DNA of 64,000 nucleotides from Thinopyrum elongatum. Taxonomy: Eukaryota; Streptophyta; Magnoliopsida; Poales; Poaceae. The notes under the pieces are model-generated. The model saw only the letters and a program-made list of their open reading frames with translations. It searched no databases and was not told where the DNA came from. Made by a program: the position numbers and the translations under genes. Location: contig CM022298.1 of the NCBI GenBank assembly GCA_011799875.1, positions 284,405,395-284,469,394 of the forward strand, in the 5' to 3' direction. Below, in pieces: positions 1-12,215 of the stretch; within the stretch, counting starts at the first letter, position 1, and each line of letters opens with the position of its first letter.

Positions 1-132
1 GTACGACTACATCAACCTCGTTGATAAACACTTCTGGTTAGCGATCTACAAGGGTATGTAGATGCATCTCCATGGATAGATCTTGCGTGTGCGTAGAATT
101 TTCTTTGTTCTTCCATGCAACATTCCCCAACA
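1..132 (+). mobile_element. 3' end of a BARE/Angela-type copia LTR
   Basis: The segment reads like the terminal part of a BARE1/WIS/Angela LTR, including the late-LTR stretch around AACCTCGTTGAT and the terminal CCCCAACA. Recognition is from memory of the family. The end at 132 is set by the terminal CA and by resumption of gypsy integrase coding sequence at 133. The rest of this element, or solo LTR, lies left of the window. It interrupts the integrase of gypsy element C; the expected TSD copy would be GGCCT at 133-137, but its partner is out of view. Confidence 0.7.
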
Positions 133-279
133 GGCCTCCATAAGCTCTCGCCCATGTGGGAGGGCCCGTTCAGGGTTGCCCGCGTCTCCAGGGCTGGCGC
201 CGCGCGCCTAGAGACGGAGGACGGGGTCCCCGTGCAGAACGCCTAGAACATCCAACACCTCCGTAAGTTCTACCCGTGA
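133..279 (+). pseudogene. Gypsy integrase C-terminal tail (element C)
   Basis: The reading frame gives HKLSPMWEGPF, then a segment ending in NIQHLRKFYP and TGA at 277-279. This is the typical C-terminal end of Ty3/gypsy pol, downstream of the integrase core, where the protein contacts DNA or chromatin. One in-frame TAG at 244-246 replaces the tryptophan normally found before NIQHLRKFY; a G-to-A change in a CAG context on the other strand explains it. The N-terminal side is cut by the BARE/Angela LTR ending at 132. It is a broken fragment with no function expected. Confidence 0.8.
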
Positions 280-1063
280 CACTCTCACATAATAATGAGT
301 GGGGCTGTACACGCCCTGGAATCTCCCGGTGCGCCATTCCACGGCCTCGCGGGAGCTCCCGCCTACACCCAAGTGGAAGCCCCATGTTTCGCGCTGGCGA
401 AACGATCAAATAGCGACTATGCCCATGCCCAAGTGGAGGCCCCATGCTCCGTGCTGGTGGGAAGACTAGTGTAGGTGCCGGACATGGCAGCTTTTCCCCT
501 ATTTTTTGTAAACCATTTCGCGATTTCCCTGAATGAAGTTTGACGTTTTTGCGTATGTGCTCAGAGAAAGGTGGGGTTTTATTTTTTCTTGCAGTGTTTC
601 CTTTTCTTGAGTTTTCTCGAAAGCTACAACGACTGCCTGCTGCCCACTCCCGAGCGTCCTGCAAGCGGGGGCTGGGCACGGTGTTGCACTCGGGCCAGCC
701 CCAGTGGCATTGAGATCCTAGGCCGCAGCAGCCGCTGGTCTAACCCTATGCACACCTCACCAAGACTCTGGTGCTCGAATCCTCGCGTGACGCTCTCGAG
801 TGAGCCAACATGCATGCGTTACCCTCGGTCTCTGACTTCAGGAGTGTTCATCTCCCGGCCTCGACCAAGCATCGTGACCCGGCGTACCAGCGAGGATCAG
901 CCCTCGCTCGGGGGCTCTAGACGCAGAATAAGCAGAAAAGGAAAAGCAGCCTAAGGGAGTGCAGCAGTGTTCCATACATCATTGAGGAGTTTCCACCAGT
1001 ACCCTTTACATCCCCACGGGGCCTTACTTGAAATGTCAGCAGGTAAAATAGAAGAAAGGTGAC
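280..1063 (+). other. Spacer between integrase and antisense ORF (element C)
   Basis: No credible coding sequence is seen. At about 350-450 there are two diverged units of a repeat containing 'agtggaagccccatg'. The same repeat, in the opposite orientation, forms a clearer 60-bp array in element B at 14007-14165, which supports C and B being one family. The open frames here are low-complexity GC-rich shadows. Confidence 0.55.
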
Positions 1064-1575
1064 CTAAGGGGACACATCGTCATCATCGCTGTCGGTAGCC
1101 CCATGCTCATCGGCCCCGTGCTGATCTTCATGGCTGTCGGGGGCAAACCGAGCGATCAGTTCATCCACATAATCCTCCACCCATTCCTCCAGGGCATCAT
1201 AGATTACCCTAGGAACGGGAGCGATGACGGCCTTGAAGTCAAAATCGGGGTCAGAGCGAAGGAGATGGCTGAAGACATGCGTCGACGCCTGCGCAAGGAT
1301 GTCGCGACTTTCTTCTTCAACAAGTTTGCGCACCTTCTCCGCACCCCCTCGAGCCGCTCCATGTTCTTGGTAAAAAAGGAGAGGGAGTCGGCTTCGTTAG
1401 GCACGAGTGGGCTGGAGACGCTCTCCTTGCAGATAGAGCTAAGGGCGCGGCTAGCCCTCCGTTCGAGGTCTTGGAACATCACGAAACGTGTATGTTGCAA
1501 CCCCCTGGCCCGATTCGCCTCGTTTACTGCCCTCTCCACCAAGGAGGCGACGTCCCCCACTTGCCGATAGAGGGA
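1064..1575 (-). pseudogene. Antisense ORF of element C, C-terminal half
   Basis: On the minus strand this encodes the C-terminus of the antisense ORF. It is aligned by eye with the plus-strand ORF of element B at 5436-5873: both share an EEE-[CS]-RD motif, then a VFSHL segment, a D-P-x-F-[ND]-F segment and an acidic, Ser/Asp-rich tail. A frameshift lies near 1330. The family resembles the plant 'putative gypsy type transposon' proteins (PF04195-like); its function is not established. The ORF runs on beyond 1575 into 31939-34421 once element B is removed. A coiled-coil region precedes this part. Confidence 0.65.
1571..1575. repeat. TSD of element B, left copy
   Basis: AGGGA stands directly before the LTR start at 1576. 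An identical AGGGA is at 31934-31938, directly after the other LTR. Five bases is the usual length for gypsy integration. Confidence 0.9.
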
Positions 1576-2445
1576 TGTGTGAAGATCCGCAGACCCAAAC
1601 AAGGCTCAAACTCTGGGGCGTGTGTGAAGATCTAGCCTATCTACAGCCTCTAGCTCATCACCTCATAGCTTGGCCTCGTCGAGTTCGTGCGAGCGGGAAT
1701 AGAGGGGACACAAAAGTTTACCCAGGTTTGGGCCACCTTGCGGTGTAAAACCCTACTCCTGCTTTGTGGTGTATTGCCTCGCGAGGAGTATGAGGATGAA
1801 CTAGTACAATGGGTGAGCTGCCTCGCAAGGGCTCAGAGGGAGAGAATGAGTTGACCTCTACTATGGTGGAGACTAGTCTATATTTAAAGTGCCCTTGGCT
1901 ATCTTCCCTCATAACTCAGGCGGGAAAGAATACCACAACGGCCAATTTTAAAGGGGACAAGAGGTACATCTTATCCTGACAAAAGGCGGTCTTCACCTGC
2001 AAAGCTTCTGATCATGACGCAGTGGTAGGCTCGGCGATGACATCCATCCTGCCAAGCTCGTGGTCTTGGTCTTGTTGCACCAGAATGGAAACCTTTGTGG
2101 GATTCCTTGGGAGCCGGCGTACGTCCTTGCCTCCTTAGAACCAAAGGGGAAACTATCCTCCACTACGCGCGCTGGCGCCTGCTTGGCCTTGGTCATCATG
2201 GCTCACGTCATTGTGAGCCTCATGAGGAGGGAGTACCTCCATAGAGATCTCCGCTCCTCGGGAGGCAGGCTCTTGAAGCTGCTCCTCAGGGGGTCATGGT
2301 GTCGCTCGCCTCGCGAGACCAGGGGGCCCTCGCGAGGGTCTTGCTTGCAAGGTCTTGTAGCTGGTCCGTACCGGGCCGTCGATGGGGCCACGCGCTAGGC
2401 CGCAGGCAGGTAAGTCTGGGTACCCCCGATCCCAAGACGCTAACA
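1576..2445 (-). repeat. 3' LTR of element B
   Basis: About 870 bp, aligned by eye over its whole length to 31061-31933 and, in reverse complement, to 34719-35595. On the minus strand it begins TGTTAGCGTC just after a purine-rich tract containing GGGGGCTAC (the likely polypurine tract, about 2446-2460). The outer end at 1576 has lost several bases relative to the 5' LTR (TGTGTGAAGATC against TGTTGGAATCGG). Confidence 0.88.
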
Positions 2446-2745
2446 GTAGCCCCCAGTCCCAAGGCGCGCTCGGCCTGGCTTCGAAGCGAAGGCAAGGGGT
2501 GAAGGGCGAAGCGACGCGGGACCCAATCACATGCGGGCCAGGCTTGACGCGTGGCGCGTGATGGGATGCGGATGCCTCCACTTCACCATGTTGCCTCGGC
2601 AACTGCCGAGACTGACAAAAGACTGGCACGCGCCGCGGGGTCATAATTGCTCACCCTTGCCTTGCTCATGATCCCCTTCTCCAGACAGAAACTTCTCCAG
2701 ACCCAACCACATCGCCGTCCTTCTCTTCTTTCCTCGCCGGCACCG

Positions 2746-5700
2746 ATGACTCCCCGAATGGCGCCCGCCGGGAAATCGAAGCCTGTAGTCCAGGCCGCGA
2801 CCTCCTTATCTCTTCCTCCGGTGCTCACTGCTTCCTCCGTCGCCAAGGAAGGGGACCTGATCCCCATGCTCTCACTGACGGCGGGCAACACTAATGTGTG
2901 GGGTGAGACCCTGATCTGGGCCGGCTCCGTAGAACGGAGCGCATTGGCGAAGACAGCTTACCCCTTCTTCCTCCATAGCGTCTTCTCAGGGCTTTTCCCG
3001 CCCTTCTTGGAGTTCTTCTATGCCATCCTTAGGCACTACAAGATCCAGGCCCTTCATCTCCAGCCTAACTCCATTCTCCTCCTGTCCATCTTTGCCTTCT
3101 ACTGTGAGGACTTCGTGGGCATGAGGCCCTCGGTGGCCCTCTTCCACCACTACTTTAGCCTGCGATTCCATGACCGGGAGCAGCGATCTGTGTGCATCTC
3201 CTTTGTTGCAGTCCAGAGCAGAAATCTGCTCCTGAAGGCCGAGAAGAAGGTGGAAGGCTTTCGGCACCACTGGGTCTTCCTGGACGTCCTAGGTTCTGAT
3301 CCGCTCCTGGAGCTTCCGGCGGAGTTGCCCAAGAGGATCCCAGAGTGGGGTTCCGCGAAGCTCACCGACCCACGGGCGAAGCCTGTCCTGGAGCGGATAG
3401 CCTCGGATATGGAGGTCATGCTGTTGACCGGGTCGATGATCATGAAGGAGTTCCTGACGCAGAGCTTGGCACCGCTCCAGTCGCACTCGAAGCCCCTGTG
3501 GGAGTACCAGCGTGCGAGGGACAAGGTAAGGCTGCGCCCCACTGGCCTGACATGTGAGGAGCTGGACGCGGCCTTGGTCGCCTTGCTCGGCGGCATTCCG
3601 GCGGACATCCCCGAGGCCTACGCCCCGTTGTACCGCTACACCGACAAGGAGGATCTGGTTGCCGCCATACCCACCTTTAACGACCAGGGGCTCGAGCCGT
3701 TCGTCCACCCCAATTCCCCTGTGATGCTATCCTCCGGCAACAGCGGTAATGAAGAGGATTAGGAGGGGACTGAGGACGACGACCTGGAGGAGGTGTCCCC
3801 CCATTGCAGCGCGAGCTTCTCTGCGATCTTGAGGACGATGATGATGCCGACGAGCCCCCAGCCGTGACTCCTCGTGCTTCATCAGGGCCTCTAGGCGGTC
3901 GGAGCCCGCTCCCCGGATGACGCGGGCATCCGGTCGGGCACCCTCAGGCAAGGGCGCGGCAATGGTCTCTCCGGGGGGCTCCCCGCGCCTCAGCGAGGCG
4001 GCTAGGAAGTTAGGCCCATCTTCACCAGGCACTCAGTCGAAGGACGGGGCGCTCCCCACCTGTGCGGACATGGCCTCTTCAACCATGACCCCTCAAGCCG
4101 ACCTCCTCACCTCCCCAAGCGGTGGCGCCGTGGTGGGGCCCATTGTTGGCCAATCCGTCAGCCCCCGGGACGTGACCAAGGCCACGCCAGAGAAGAGTGG
4201 GGGCGCCTCGGCCTCCGCCGAGGAGGAGAAGAAGAGGAATTGGGCCGCGCCAAACGAGTAAGTGACCTTCCTTGCTTCCCGTCCGGTTACTGATTGTGCA
4301 TTTGTTCATATCATTTCCCTCTCGGTGACCAGAAGTGGTGGCGCGGCAAAGAGGAAGAAGAAGATGGGTGTCGCATCAAAGGAGCCCCTTGTCCTGAGGG
4401 CGCCGCCGGCACCCGGCCGCGGCCACGGTTGGCGCGGAAGCGCACCACGTCATCCTGGCGCAACCCTCGAGCACACAGGCGGCGTCGTGCCAGCGCGTAC
4501 TAGCACGCCGCCCGCTTTCGGTGTCTCGCCGGCACCGCTCGAGGGGTCGGCCGTAGAGGCCATGGTGATCCAGCCCGCCGCACCGCTTGTTTCGGCCGTG
4601 ACACCTCTGGCCTCGGGGGAGAAGGCGGCAGTCTCAACTTCTCCTGATGCCCCAGCCCCCGCTCCTGGACGCGAGGACCCGCAGCCCGCGACGCAGCCTC
4701 AAGCTACTCCGACGCCCGCGACCAGGGTGGTCGATACGGCGGCCCCCAGCAGCGCGGAGCAAGAGATAGTTACGAAGGATGACGTGGAGCCCCTTGTGCC
4801 TCTGGCAGAGGGAGTCACAAGTCCTCCCGTCATGGCGATGCCGGCTCGGGACGTCGCGGCACTTCCTTCACGGGTAACCCTTGACCTCATGAGCTATGAT
4901 CCCCTCATCATGTGCGGGGCCCTAGACGACGCCCGCGCCACGCTTGATTGACTCAAGGTGGACCTCGATGAGCGCCTTAGGCAGGAGCGCCTGAAGCTCA
5001 CCATGGGATGGCGTGAGCTATCTTCGGCCAACAAGGCAACCCAGGATCGGGCCGAGGTCCTCGCCGTTGAGAGCAGGAGGCGGCTGACGAGGTGAAGGTT
5101 GCCCATGACGTGGCGCGTACCGAGGCCGATGCGGCTGCCAAGCACTGCGATGATGCGGAGGCCAGCCTAATGGCACTTCAGGAGGAACAGGTCACACGCA
5201 TGCAACAACTTCAACAGTAGGATGATGACCTCAAGGCTCGCGAGGTGCAGCTCGCCACTCATGACTCCGTGCTGTCGAAGGCAGCTATCGACCAGGCTGC
5301 AGAGCACGAGCGCCTGACCAAGCTGAAGGAGGAGATGGCCGGAGCCCAACGTCCCACGCCAAGCACATCTCCGAGGCGACGGCCCGGCTGGACGCCAGGG
5401 AGAAGACCATTGCTGACACCGAAGGAAGAGCAGCCGTGGAGCATGACGCCTACCCCTCCATCGAGCTCAGGGTTCGCCAGGCGCTGCAGTCCATCTGCAG
5501 GGGAGGGTTTAAGGACCTGCTCGCGACCCCTGAGGGCGGCTATGTAGGGCTTTCCTCCAAGCTTACTGAGGAGCTCGAAGGTGATGCCGCCAAGGTGGAC
5601 TCCATCCTGGAGGAGGAGTGCCGCGACCTCTTCTCTGTGGCCATGATGCGCGTCTTCAGCCACCTTTACCTTGATGACCCCAGCTTCAATTTCGATGCGG

Positions 5701-5873
5701 TGACCGGCCCCATTGCTCTCGAGTCCCGCACCACCATAGCGGCGGCCGTAAAAGACCATGTGGACACACTACTGGGGAAGTTCACCTACAACCTTGACGC
5801 CGAGCCTGCGGCAGCGATGTCGACGGCGATGGCGACAGCGATGTTGAAGATGAGCCCATCACGGCTGGGGTAG
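2746..5873 (+). pseudogene. Antisense ORF of element B (putative gypsy type transposon protein)
   Basis: Starts at ATG 2746 or 2758; no signal separates them. The first exon block (to 3762) holds the recognisable core: FPPFLEFFYAILRHYKI, then LQPNSILLLSIFAFYCE, then LFHHYFSLRF, matching the helical core of PF04195-like proteins. Then come a Pro/Ala-rich linker, a 75-bp intron (4258-4332), a second low-complexity block, a coiled-coil region (about 4950-5400) and a C-terminal domain (5436-5873) shared with element C. Breaks: a frameshift near 3765-3900, TGA after 4945, TAG at about 5218 and frameshifts near 5090 and 5350. It is antisense to B and begins about 300 bp from the 3' LTR. Its function is unknown. 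Confidence 0.7.
4258..4332 (+). other. Predicted intron in the antisense ORF of element B
   Basis: The donor is GA|GTAAGT at 4258 and the acceptor GACCAG| ends at 4332. Splicing joins the ORF ending at 4257 to the frame that continues to 4951, within a Glu codon (phase 2). The element C copy has a matching 61-bp intron at 33091-33151 with the same phase and the same flanking Glu. Confidence 0.75.
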
Positions 5874-6212
5874 GTGGTGGCGATGGCCATGGCGACGGTG
5901 ATTCCTCCTCCTAGAATTTATCCTGCGAGACTTATCATGCCTCGTGGAGGCGTAAGACTTTGTTTGAATTTGCAGTACATTCGGTGCCTGTAATAATTGT
6001 TTGAACTCCGTGATTTCCCTTTCGTGCTTGGTTTCCTTCTTGAATGCCTTTTATGCCCTGCGTTGGCAGGGCCCAGCCCCGCGCATACCTCGGCCGCCAT
6101 TGGGACGTCAGGTCGCGATGCCAGGACGAAACGAAGGGCGAGGGGATCCGTGACTAGTCAGGCCCCTGAGTCGCGATGCTCCGGGGCCCCCCTTGACGTG
6201 CGAGCGGCCCTC
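5874..6212. other. Element B spacer beyond the antisense ORF
   Basis: This is the 3' flank of the antisense ORF, GC-rich towards the right. No gene is seen. It ends with CCCTC at 6208-6212, the left TSD of element D. Confidence 0.5.
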
Positions 6213-7706
6213 CATCGTAACTATATTTTTTGATTATTTCATGCCAATATTCTACAACTTTCATTTACTTTTGGCAACTTTTTATATTATTTTTGGGGCT
6301 AACATATTGATCCAGTGCCCAGTGCCAGTTCCTGTTTGTTGCAAGTTTTTTGTTTCGCAGAATATCCATATCAAACGAAGTCCAAATGCGATAAAAACTT
6401 ACGGAGATTTTTTTGGAATATCTGTGATTTTTGGGAAAAAGAATCAATGTGAGACGATGCCCGAAATGCTCACAAGCCCTAGGGGCGCGCCCCCCAACCC
6501 TGGGCGCGCCTGGGAGGCTTGTGGCCACCCTGTAAGGCGGTTGGTGCCCTTCTTCGGCCGCAAGAATATAATATCCAGATAAAAATTATGTTAAAATTTC
6601 AGCCCAATCGGAGTTACGGATCTCTGGGAATTTAAAAAACGGTGAAAGGCCAGAAAACAATAACACAGAAACAGAAGGAAACAGAGAGAGAGATCCAATC
6701 TCGGAGGGGCTCCCGCCCCTCCGCTGCCATGGAGGCCATGGACTAGAGGGGAAACCCTTCTCCCATCTAGGGGGAAGGTCAAGGAAGAAGAAGAAGGATG
6801 GGGGCTCTCTCCCCCACTCTCCCGGTGGAACCAGAATGCCGCCGGGGCCATCATCGTGACGACTATCTACACCAAAAACTTCGCCGCCGTCATCACCAAC
6901 TCTCTGCCCCTCTATGCAGCGGTGTAACGCCCCTTCTCCCCGTTGTAATCTCTACTTAAACATGGTGCTCAATGCTATATATTATTTCCCAATGATGTAT
7001 GGCTATCCTATGATGTTTGAGTAGATCCGTTTTGTCCTATGGGTTGATTGATGATCATGATTGGTTTAAGTTGTATGTTTTATTATTGGTGCTGTCCTAT
7101 GGTGCTCTCCATGTCACGCAAACATGAGGGATCCCCGCTGTAGGGTTTGCAATATGTTCATGATTCGCTTATGGTGGGTGACGTGAGTGACAGAAGCACA
7201 AACCCGAGTAAGTAGGTTGTTTGCGTATGGGAGTAAAGAGGACTTGGTAGTTTAATGCTATGGTTGGGTTTTACCTTAATGATCTTTAGTAGTTGCGGAT
7301 GCTTGCTAGAGTTCCAAGTAGAGAAAGTATGTTAGCTTATGCCTCTCCCTCATATAAAATTCCAATAATGATTACCGGTCTAGTTATCGATTGCCTAGGG
7401 ATAAATAACTTTCTTGTGACAAAAAGCTCTCTACTAAAACTAACTTAATTGTTTCTTTATCTAAACAGGCTCTAGCTTTTATTTACGTGCTCTTTATTAT
7501 CATGTAAACATATCTTATCACACCTACAAAGTACTTCTAGTTTCATACTTGTTCTAGGTAAAGCGAACGTTAAGTGTGCGTAGAGTTGTATCGGTGGTCG
7601 ATAGAACTTAAGGGAATATTTGTTCTACCTTTAGCTCCTCATTGGGTTCGACACTCTTACTTATCGAGAAATGCTACAATTCATCCCCTATACTTGTGGG
7701 TAATCA
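6213..7706 (+). repeat. 5' LTR of element D
   Basis: 1494 bp, collinear with 12216-13741. Differences seen by eye are loss of the outer TGATATGTCTC and an indel of about 20 bp near 7316, where the 3' LTR has TCATAAGTGCATATGATCC. It ends with CTTGTGGGTAATCA at 7706. Confidence 0.88.
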
Positions 7707-7717
7707 AGACCTTTTTC

Positions 7718-7737
7718 TGGCATCGTTGCCGTGGAGC
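7718..7737 (+). other. Primer-binding site of element D
   Basis: TGGCATCGTTGCCGTGGAGC, 11 bp past the LTR end, is a decayed form of the TGGCGCCGTTGCCGGGGA site usual in Athila/Sabrina-like elements. Two CpG-type changes are visible. Confidence 0.7.
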
Positions 7738-7830
7738 TATAGTGTGGGGTGAATATTCTCGTGTGTGCTTGTTTGCTTTATCACTAAGTAGATTTTATTT
7801 GCTGTTCTAAGTTGTTTTATATCTTTAGAT

Positions 7831-9173
7831 ATGGATATGGATATGGAGCACGAAATACCAAAAAAATTAGGTGTACTTGCTACTAATGGAGATGGGGAAC
7901 CTCCTAAAACTCTCGATGCTCGTTATGTGGAAAATATTATGCACTACTTTGATAATCCTGAGAAAACCCTATTCAACTTGATAATGGGAGACACGTTGGA
8001 TCAACATGAATACTTTAGGGATTATTGCTTGACTCTAAAAGGGACACTCTTATGGGATCAAATTCATATGTTACATTGGTATGCTCGGAATTTATGCTTG
8101 AGATATGATTATACTTGTTGCTCTAGGATGAAGGCTCCAAACCTTCCCTTTTCATGTAAATTTAGTGATAATGAAACCTTGGCTTCTTATGCTAATGGTA
8201 TATATGATAACTATGATGTGGAACAAATAGAACAATTCATTGCTTTTAAGGGTGCTTATGAAATTGAATCTTTGTTTGAAAAGTGTGAAAATTATGATGA
8301 TGCTGTTTACAGACCTGAAAATTTTGCTATACTTAAATATTGCTATGAGAATTACGAATATAATGAGTTTATTGAGAAAGTCTCCGCTGTCCAAGAAGAG
8401 ACTAATATTTTGTAGGAATCTATGGAAGAAGAAATTGATGACACTGTGAGCTCATTAGATGAAAAAGATGAGGAGGAGAGCGAAGAACAAAAGGAGGAAG
8501 AGCGGATTGATCACCCGTGCCCACCTTCTAATGAGAGTAACTCTTTATCCCATACATTGTTTAATTTCCCTTCATGCTTACCGAAGGATGAATGCTATGA
8601 TGATTGATATGATCCCTTGAATTCATTTGAAATATCCCTTTTGATGAACTTGATGCTTGCTATGCTTGTGGCCAAGATGCCAATATGAATTATGCTTATG
8701 GAGATGAACTTTCTATAGTTCCTTATGTTAAGAATGAAATTGTTGCTATTGCACCCACGCATGATAGTCCTATTATCTTTTAGATGTCTCCCAACTACAC
8801 TATACCGGAGAAGTTTGCGCTTATTAAAGATTATATTGATGGGTTGCGTTTTACCATTACACATGATGATTTACATAAATATAATATGCATGTGCTTGCT
8901 GCTCCTACTTGCAATTATTATGAGACAGGAACTACATCTCCATCTCTCTATGTTTCCAATACAATAAAATTACAAGAAACTATTTATGCTATGTATGGGC
9001 CTTTACTTTGTGTGCATGAATTGTTCTTTTATGACATGCCGATGCATAGGAAGAGAGTTAGACTTCGTTGTTGCATGTTATATATTACTTTGTGCTCACT
9101 ACTAAATTACAAATCATTGTTAATTAAAATTGGCTTTGATATACCTTGGGACCTGGGTGGATCAATTACTTGA
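7831..9173 (+). pseudogene. Sabrina-like internal ORF of element D
   Basis: The frame from ATG 7831 gives a protein starting MDMDMEHEIPKK. It is interrupted by TAG at 8413-8415, continues in frame through an acidic Glu/Asp-rich stretch to TGA at 8605-8607, then shifts frame near 8635 and runs to 9173 after another TAG at 8781-8783. Recognisable family segments are NYTIPEKFALIKDYIDGL and MPMHRKRVRLR near the end. I know this ORF type from wheat Sabrina-like non-autonomous elements. I cannot give it a function, and no protease, RT or integrase motif is present. AT-rich codon use contrasts with the GC-rich B element around it. Confidence 0.65.
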
Positions 9174-12100
9174 GCACTTTATGCCTAGCTTAATGGCTTT
9201 AAAGAAAGCGCTGCCAGGGAGACAACCAGGAAGTTTTAGAGAGTCATTTTATTCTGTTGAGTGCTTTTAAAAGGTTTAAAAACAAAAAATAAAGTGGGGA
9301 ACCTAAAACTTTTCAAAAAGAAAAGTGAAAGTAAGAAGGATGAGGATCGTTGAAGTGGGGGAGCTCCTTGAACTTTGTTCATGCCCATGGAAACTTTGCA
9401 AATCTTGAATTACAGAAACTTTTCAAAAAAAATAATTATGCCCCTGTACAAATCCATTGTATTATAAAAATAATGTACCAAGCTTTGCCTTTAGGATGAT
9501 TAGATTGCTTGTTTGGTATGTGCAGTGGAAAAACAGAAACTTTGGCTGTAGCGCGTGAATTTACATTTTTTACTGGAATGTCAAAACTTTTGAAACTTTT
9601 TGCACAGTATTTCTATATAAATTTTTTATTTTTTCCTAATGTTTCAGAATTTTTAGAGTTACATAAGTATGGTATATGTTCAGATTACTACAGACTGTCC
9701 TGTTTAAGATAGATTCTGTTTTTGATGCATTGTTTTGCTAGTTTTGATGAAACTATCGATTTTATCGGTGGTATAAGCCATGGAGAAGTTATAATACAGT
9801 ATCTACAATGAAAAAACAAAATATGAATGAGTTTTCAATAGTACTTAAAGTGGTGATTTGTTTTATTATACTAACGGATCTCACGAGGGTTTTGTTAAGT
9901 TTTGTGTGATTGAAGTTTTCAAGTTTTGGGTGAGATCACGATGGATGAAGGAATAAGGAGTGGCAAGAGCCTAAGCTTGGGGATGCCCGAGGCACCCCAA
10001 GGTAATATTCAAGGACTCCCAAGCAACTAAGCTTGGGGATGCCATGGAAGGCATCCCCTCTTTCTTCTAACGATCATCGGTAATTTTACTTGGAGCTATA
10101 TTTTTATTCATCACATGATAAGCGTAAATCTTGGAGCGTCATGTGCTTTTTATTTTTATTTTAGTAATACACCATGCTGGTATGAGATAGTCCTCGGTTG
10201 ATTTATAGAATGCTTCATGCACTTCACTTATATCTTTTGAGTATGGCTTTATAGAATGCTTCATGTGCTTCACTTATATCATTTGAAGTTTGGATTGCCT
10301 GTTTCTCTGCACATAGAAAACCACCATTTGTAGGATGCTCTTTTGCTTCACTTATATTTGTTAGAGCGTGGGCATATCTTTTGTAGAAAGAATTAAACTC
10401 TCTTGCTTCACTTATATCTATTTAGAGAGTCAACAGGAATTGGTCATTCACATGGTTCGTCATTACATCCTACATAAAACTTGGAGATCACTGAATATGA
10501 TATGTTTGATTCCTTGCAATAGTTTTTGCGATATAAAGATGGTGATATTAGAGTCATGCTAGTGAGTAATTGTGGATTGGTAGAAATACTTGTGTTAAGG
10601 TTTGTGATTCCCGAAGCATGCACGTATGGTGAACCATTATGTGATGAAGTCGGAGCATGATTTATTTTCTGATTATCTTCCTTATGAGTGGCGGTCGGGG
10701 AGGAGCGATAGTATTTTCCTACCAATCTATCCCCCTAGGAGCATGCATATTAGTACTTTGTTTCGATGGCTAATAAACTTTTGCAATAAGTATGTGAGTT
10801 CTTTATGACTAATGTTGAGTCCATGGATTATATGCACTCTCACCCTTCCAGCATTGCTAGCCTCTTCGGTACCATGCATTGCCCTTTCTCACCTCGAGAG
10901 TTGGTGCAAGCTTCGCCGGTGCATCCAAACCCCGTGATATGATATGCTCTATCACACATAAGCCTCCTTATATCTTCCTCAAAACAGCCACCATACCTAC
11001 CTATCATGGAATTTCCATAGCCATTCCGAGATATATTGCCATGCAACTTCCATCATCATCATATACATGACTTGAGCATTCATTGTCATATTGCTTTGCA
11101 TGATCGTAAGATAGCTAGCATGATATTTTCATGGCTTTTCCGTTTTTTGATATCTTTGCTATGCTAGATCATTGCACATCCTGGTACACTGCCAGAGGCA
11201 TTCATATAGAGTCATATTGTTCTAGATATCGAGTTGTAATATTGAGTTGTAAGTAAATAAAAGTGTGATGATCATCATTATTAGAGAATTGTCCCAGTGA
11301 GGAAAGGATGATGGAGACTATGTTTCCCCCACAAGTCGGGATGAGACTCCGGATGAAAAAAATTAAAAAATTAAAAAAAGTGGCCAAAAAAAAGAGAGAG
11401 GCAAAAAAAATTTAGAGAAAAAGAGAGAAGGGGCAATGCTACTAACCTTTTACCACACTTGTGCTTCAGAGTAGCACCATGTTCTTCATGTAGAGAGTCT
11501 CTTGAGTTATCACTTTCATATACTAGTGGGAATTTTCATTATAGAACTTGGCTTGTATATTCCGATGATGGGCTTCCTCAAATGCCCGAGGTCTTCATGA
11601 GCAAGCAAGTTGGATGCACACCAACTTAGTTTTCAGTTTGAGCTTTCATACATTTATAGCTCTTAGTGCATCCGTTGCATGGCAATCCCTACTCCTCGCA
11701 TTGACATCAATTGATGGGCATCTCCATAACCCATTGATTAGCCGCGTTGATGTGTGACTTTCTCCTTTTTTGTCTTCTCCACACAACCTCCACCATCATA
11801 TTCTATTCCACCTATAGTGCTATATCCATGGCTCACGCTCATGTATTGCGTGAAAGTTGAAAAGGCTTGAGAGCATTAAAAGTATGAAACAATTGCTTGG
11901 CTTGTCATCGGGGTTGTGCATGATGAAATACTTTGTGTGATGAAGATGGAGCATAGCCAAACTATATGACTTTGTAGGGATAACTTTCTTTGGCCATGTT
12001 GTTTTGAGAAGACATGATTGCTTTATTAGAATGCTCGAAGTATTATTGTCTTAATGTCAAATGATAGATTATTGCTTTGAATCACTCGTGTCTTAATATT

Positions 12101-12200
12101 CATGACATGATTAGATTATATGATCAAGATTATGCTAGCTAGCATTCCACATCAAAAATTATCTTTTTTATCATTTACCTACTTGAGGACGAGCAGGAAT
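9174..12200 (+). other. Non-coding 3' internal region of element D
   Basis: No gene is seen in about 3 kb. It holds a GGGAGACAACC motif just after the ORF, two internal copies of TAAGCTTGGGGATGC (9972-9986, 10028-10042), several copies of GCTTCACTTATAT (about 10215-10420) and an A-rich tract near 11355-11410. This layout is typical of Sabrina-like internal regions. Confidence 0.6.
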
Positions 12201-12215
12201 TAAGCTTGGGGATGC
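12201..12215 (+). other. Polypurine tract of element D
   Basis: TAAGCTTGGGGATGC abuts the 3' LTR start TGATATG at 12216. Confidence 0.75.
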
